Assembly: GCF_027942865.1 (NCBI RefSeq)
Contig: NC_134528.1
Coordinates: 24,700,586 to 24,764,585 of the forward strand
Reading direction: 5' to 3'
Source: Odontesthes bonariensis
Lineage: Eukaryota > Chordata > Actinopteri > Atheriniformes > Atherinopsidae
Length of the DNA stretch: 64,000 bases
Positions 61,559-64,000 of the stretch are shown here, piece by piece. The position numbers were made by a program, and so were the translations under genes. Every line of letters begins with the position of its first letter. The stretch's first letter is position 1. The notes beneath the pieces were generated by a model. That model did not search any database, had not been told where the DNA came from, and saw only the letters and a list, made by a program, of their open reading frames with translations.

Positions 61559-61682
61559 TTTTTTAATTATTTCTTTTTAATGATTTTATTGCCTTCTTGT
61601 GATTTTATGTAGCTGTGAAGCACTTTGAATTGCCCTGTGTATGAATTGTGCTCTATAAATAAAATTGCATTGCCTTGTCTTG

Positions 61683-63893
61683 CCTATTATTCTTTAATTT
61701 TGTATATCAGTTTCAAAATAAAGAATCATTCCATAAAAGAATCATCACAAACTTTAAGGTAATGTATTCGACAAGTTTGTTGATTGTTTCATTGCATTCT
61801 ACACTTTTAGATATTGACTGAAAATGAATATAAGTCTGCTGCAGTAGAACGACTTTAGCTCTTTTAAGAATCAGTGCTTCTCCTTCCACTGTATATAATC
61901 TTTGAGTCTCTTTGTGAGGCAGTCAGGTCAACAGAAAGTCTTCGTAAGAAAGGACTGAAGAGCTGATGAAAATGTTTCATAATCATGTCATAAATTCAAA
62001 GCAACAGCAGAGAACAAAGCTGGCGGCCAAAGACAGGCATGGAGTCTCAACTAAGTTTGCTGAGGTTTTATGGGCGTTGTGAAATATGTAGCCCTTTCAC
62101 GTTTGGATAAGTTCAGATCCAAAAAGACACTGCTGTCTTAGTGTTGTCCTAATTTGTGTGTTTGGTAGTTCTGAGCATGGAAAACATACGCCTTACGTCT
62201 ATTCTAAGAGACATACTCCAGATTTGCCAAGAGAGGTGAAAAGATTGAGACTTCAGATGACATCACAAGGAATAGGAGCACATTAACTGATGATAAAACT
62301 GTTGAAGCAACAGTGTCTCCCACATAATTTGCTCTTGCCTCCCCCCAACACTGAAATGGATTAGCCTCCCATAGGTGATGGTAGTGGTGGATGAGCCATT
62401 GTTGTCTGATTTTTCTAATCTTTGCAGCCCATTATGCCAACACAACACTGACTGATACAGAGAGACTCACAAAATAGTCACTGGTAAGTATTAATGTAAA
62501 CACACACACACACAAAACTCCAAATGTATGTGCAGATGTTAGGTACTCATCAGTGTTTTACCGTCGCTATAAACAGCAGCATCTCCTCAGTTTTTCAGCA
62601 CAACATGGAGTGTATATTATGAGGCTGGCTCTGAGTTGGAGCCCCTGCAAAACCGCACACCGGCACAGTGTGTTCAGTGAGAAGCTTCTTCAGTTCTGCT
62701 TTAATTAAGACTAATTTAACTAATTAAGATTCATTAATTATAATGGATTATAATTCTTTTATTCATTCATTTCAAGTCATTATGTGTAAAAAAATTTGTT
62801 TTAAACTTAGACATTTTGACAATAAAAAAGAGCTAAAACTGGGAAAGCAAAATTTGGCACAGTGATGAGTATCCTTGGAATAATTTTAGCTCACCCATTT
62901 TTGGCTGCGCCCATCCCCTTATTATTTTTTTTTGTGTACTATTTACACAGTGTAGTGTGTATTTTGTGAGTTTGTGAGAGCGACTGATTAGCACCCTCAA
63001 AACCGGCTGTCTTTTCTGTGCCAGGAAACTTCACACATTGACGTCTTTGCTCAACAGATTGAGGCTGCTACGCTGAGGAAGACTCACAGTATGATGCTGC
63101 TGAATGGTGCCAAGCTGTCACTCTCACATGCACGTGTGTGTGTGTATGGTGTGTGTGTGTGTATGAGTCTCAGTCAGTATGTTAAATCCTTACATGGCAG
63201 CTTAAGCAATTCCGCTCATGCTTTGTTGTTTTTAGACACAGATTGACGCTGTGTGCCGTCATCAGACTGTGGGAAACCTGGTGCATCCTAAAGCCACAAC
63301 ACAATCTGTGTGTGGATTACATGCTGAATTAAAGTGAGCCCATGAGTAAATACAGACTGACTGAAATACTTGTATTCAGAGAGAATATTCTGTTTTCTGA
63401 GACTAATCTGAGGGGATGTTTCAGCTGGTGTTGACAGTTTTATATATCCCGAGTGTGTCAGGTGTCAGCAATGCTGCAAAGAAAGATGGAAAATAAGTTG
63501 TCATTTAGTGTTGTGAAACAAAGTGGCCTATTTTAGGCTTAATTCAAGCCTTGTCTAAACTGATTTAATAAGTAGCGTTTGCTTGAGGACCTTTAGTGCT
63601 GGATTGAGCATTATCCCATATTGCATCTCTTAAAACTGATCCATGCTCATGTGCTGAGATTTGGTTCCTGAGTCCATTTACTCCACCCTGATGGTATGTG
63701 CACACTTGGTGTCCTCTAATGTTGATGCACATACCACATGAAATGCTTTATATTCCTAGAAATGATGTCTCACTAACCACTAAAGTATACTTGTGAGGTT
63801 ATAGGTCTCAGATCTACTTAGATTTGAAAAAATGACATTTTTAGAAAAAAAAAGCACACACATCTTATCTGTTGACAGTCAGCTGCTTTTTTT
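61683..63893. other. Intergenic DNA
   Basis: No gene supported; short CA and TG tracts near 62500 and 63133-63160. Confidence 0.4.
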
Positions 63894-63919
63894 GGGGGGG
63901 GGGGGGGGGGGGGGGGGGG
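63894..63919. repeat. G26 homopolymer
   Basis: Twenty-six consecutive G following a T-run; G-quadruplex potential. Confidence 0.9.
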
Positions 63920-64000
63920 TTGCTCAAGGTCTCAGGTTTTTTTTAAATATCAAGCAAATACAAATCAAAAGATGGTGATCCTCAAAGATTAGCATCAGTT

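Larger units (their letters stand above)
60003..61682 (+). mobile_element. 5'-truncated non-LTR retrotransposon (L2/CR1-like)
   Basis: It starts abruptly at SGFRPHHSTETALIK (reverse transcriptase motif 1) right after a TAA at 60002-60004, with no endonuclease part upstream, as expected for 5' truncation. The open frame ends at 61213. The 3' UTR is interrupted by a second retroelement tail (61315-61520) set in AT repeats, then continues to CTCTATAAATAAAATTGC and a decayed CCTTG tail at 61660-61682. Confidence 0.8.

Overview
This window is nuclear DNA from a teleost fish. It has a compact run of vertebrate housekeeping genes with short exons in consensus splice sites, AT-rich introns, many dinucleotide and homopolymer runs, and interspersed repeats typical of teleosts (Tc1-like transposons, L2/CR1-type LINE 3' ends, a tRNA-derived SINE). 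The repeat style suggests a percomorph, but no species can be named from sequence alone.

Three genes can be rebuilt completely, with every exon junction in phase. (1) usp22, minus strand, coding 22834 down to 4733, 13 exons, 506 residues: the ubiquitin protease of the SAGA deubiquitinating module. (2) cops3, minus strand, coding 35058 down to 24273, 12 exons, 423 residues: COP9 signalosome subunit 3. (3) nt5m-like, plus strand, coding 36634 to 42963, 5 exons, 229 residues: a HAD-family 5'(3')-deoxyribonucleotidase with a possible mitochondrial leader. usp22 and cops3 lie in tandem; cops3 and nt5m are head to head with 1.6 kb between start codons. Human COPS3, NT5M and USP22 all lie in 17p11.2, so this looks like conserved synteny. 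The three proteins act in different pathways (chromatin deubiquitination, cullin deneddylation, nucleotide pool control), so the grouping is positional.

Layout: 1-3000, an unclassified repeat and probable end of the usp22 3' UTR; 3000-22834, usp22, its introns holding two adjacent inverted-repeat transposons (12.0-13.7 kb), two Tc1 relics and a large foldback; 22.8-24.2 kb, usp22 promoter and cops3 3' end; 24.3-35.1 kb, cops3; 35.1-36.6 kb, divergent promoter region; 36.6-44.0 kb, nt5m; 44.0-64.0 kb, gene-poor DNA with SINE, LINE and Tc1 copies, including an open LINE reverse transcriptase frame at 60.0-61.2 kb whose 3' UTR carries a nested retroelement tail.

I found no CRISPR, operon, viral gene, tRNA or rRNA gene. 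The most interesting signals are in pre-mRNA structure: a cops3 splice donor that can fold into one of two mutually exclusive perfect hairpins, and several splice sites in all three genes abutted by (CA)n, (UG)n or U-rich tracts.
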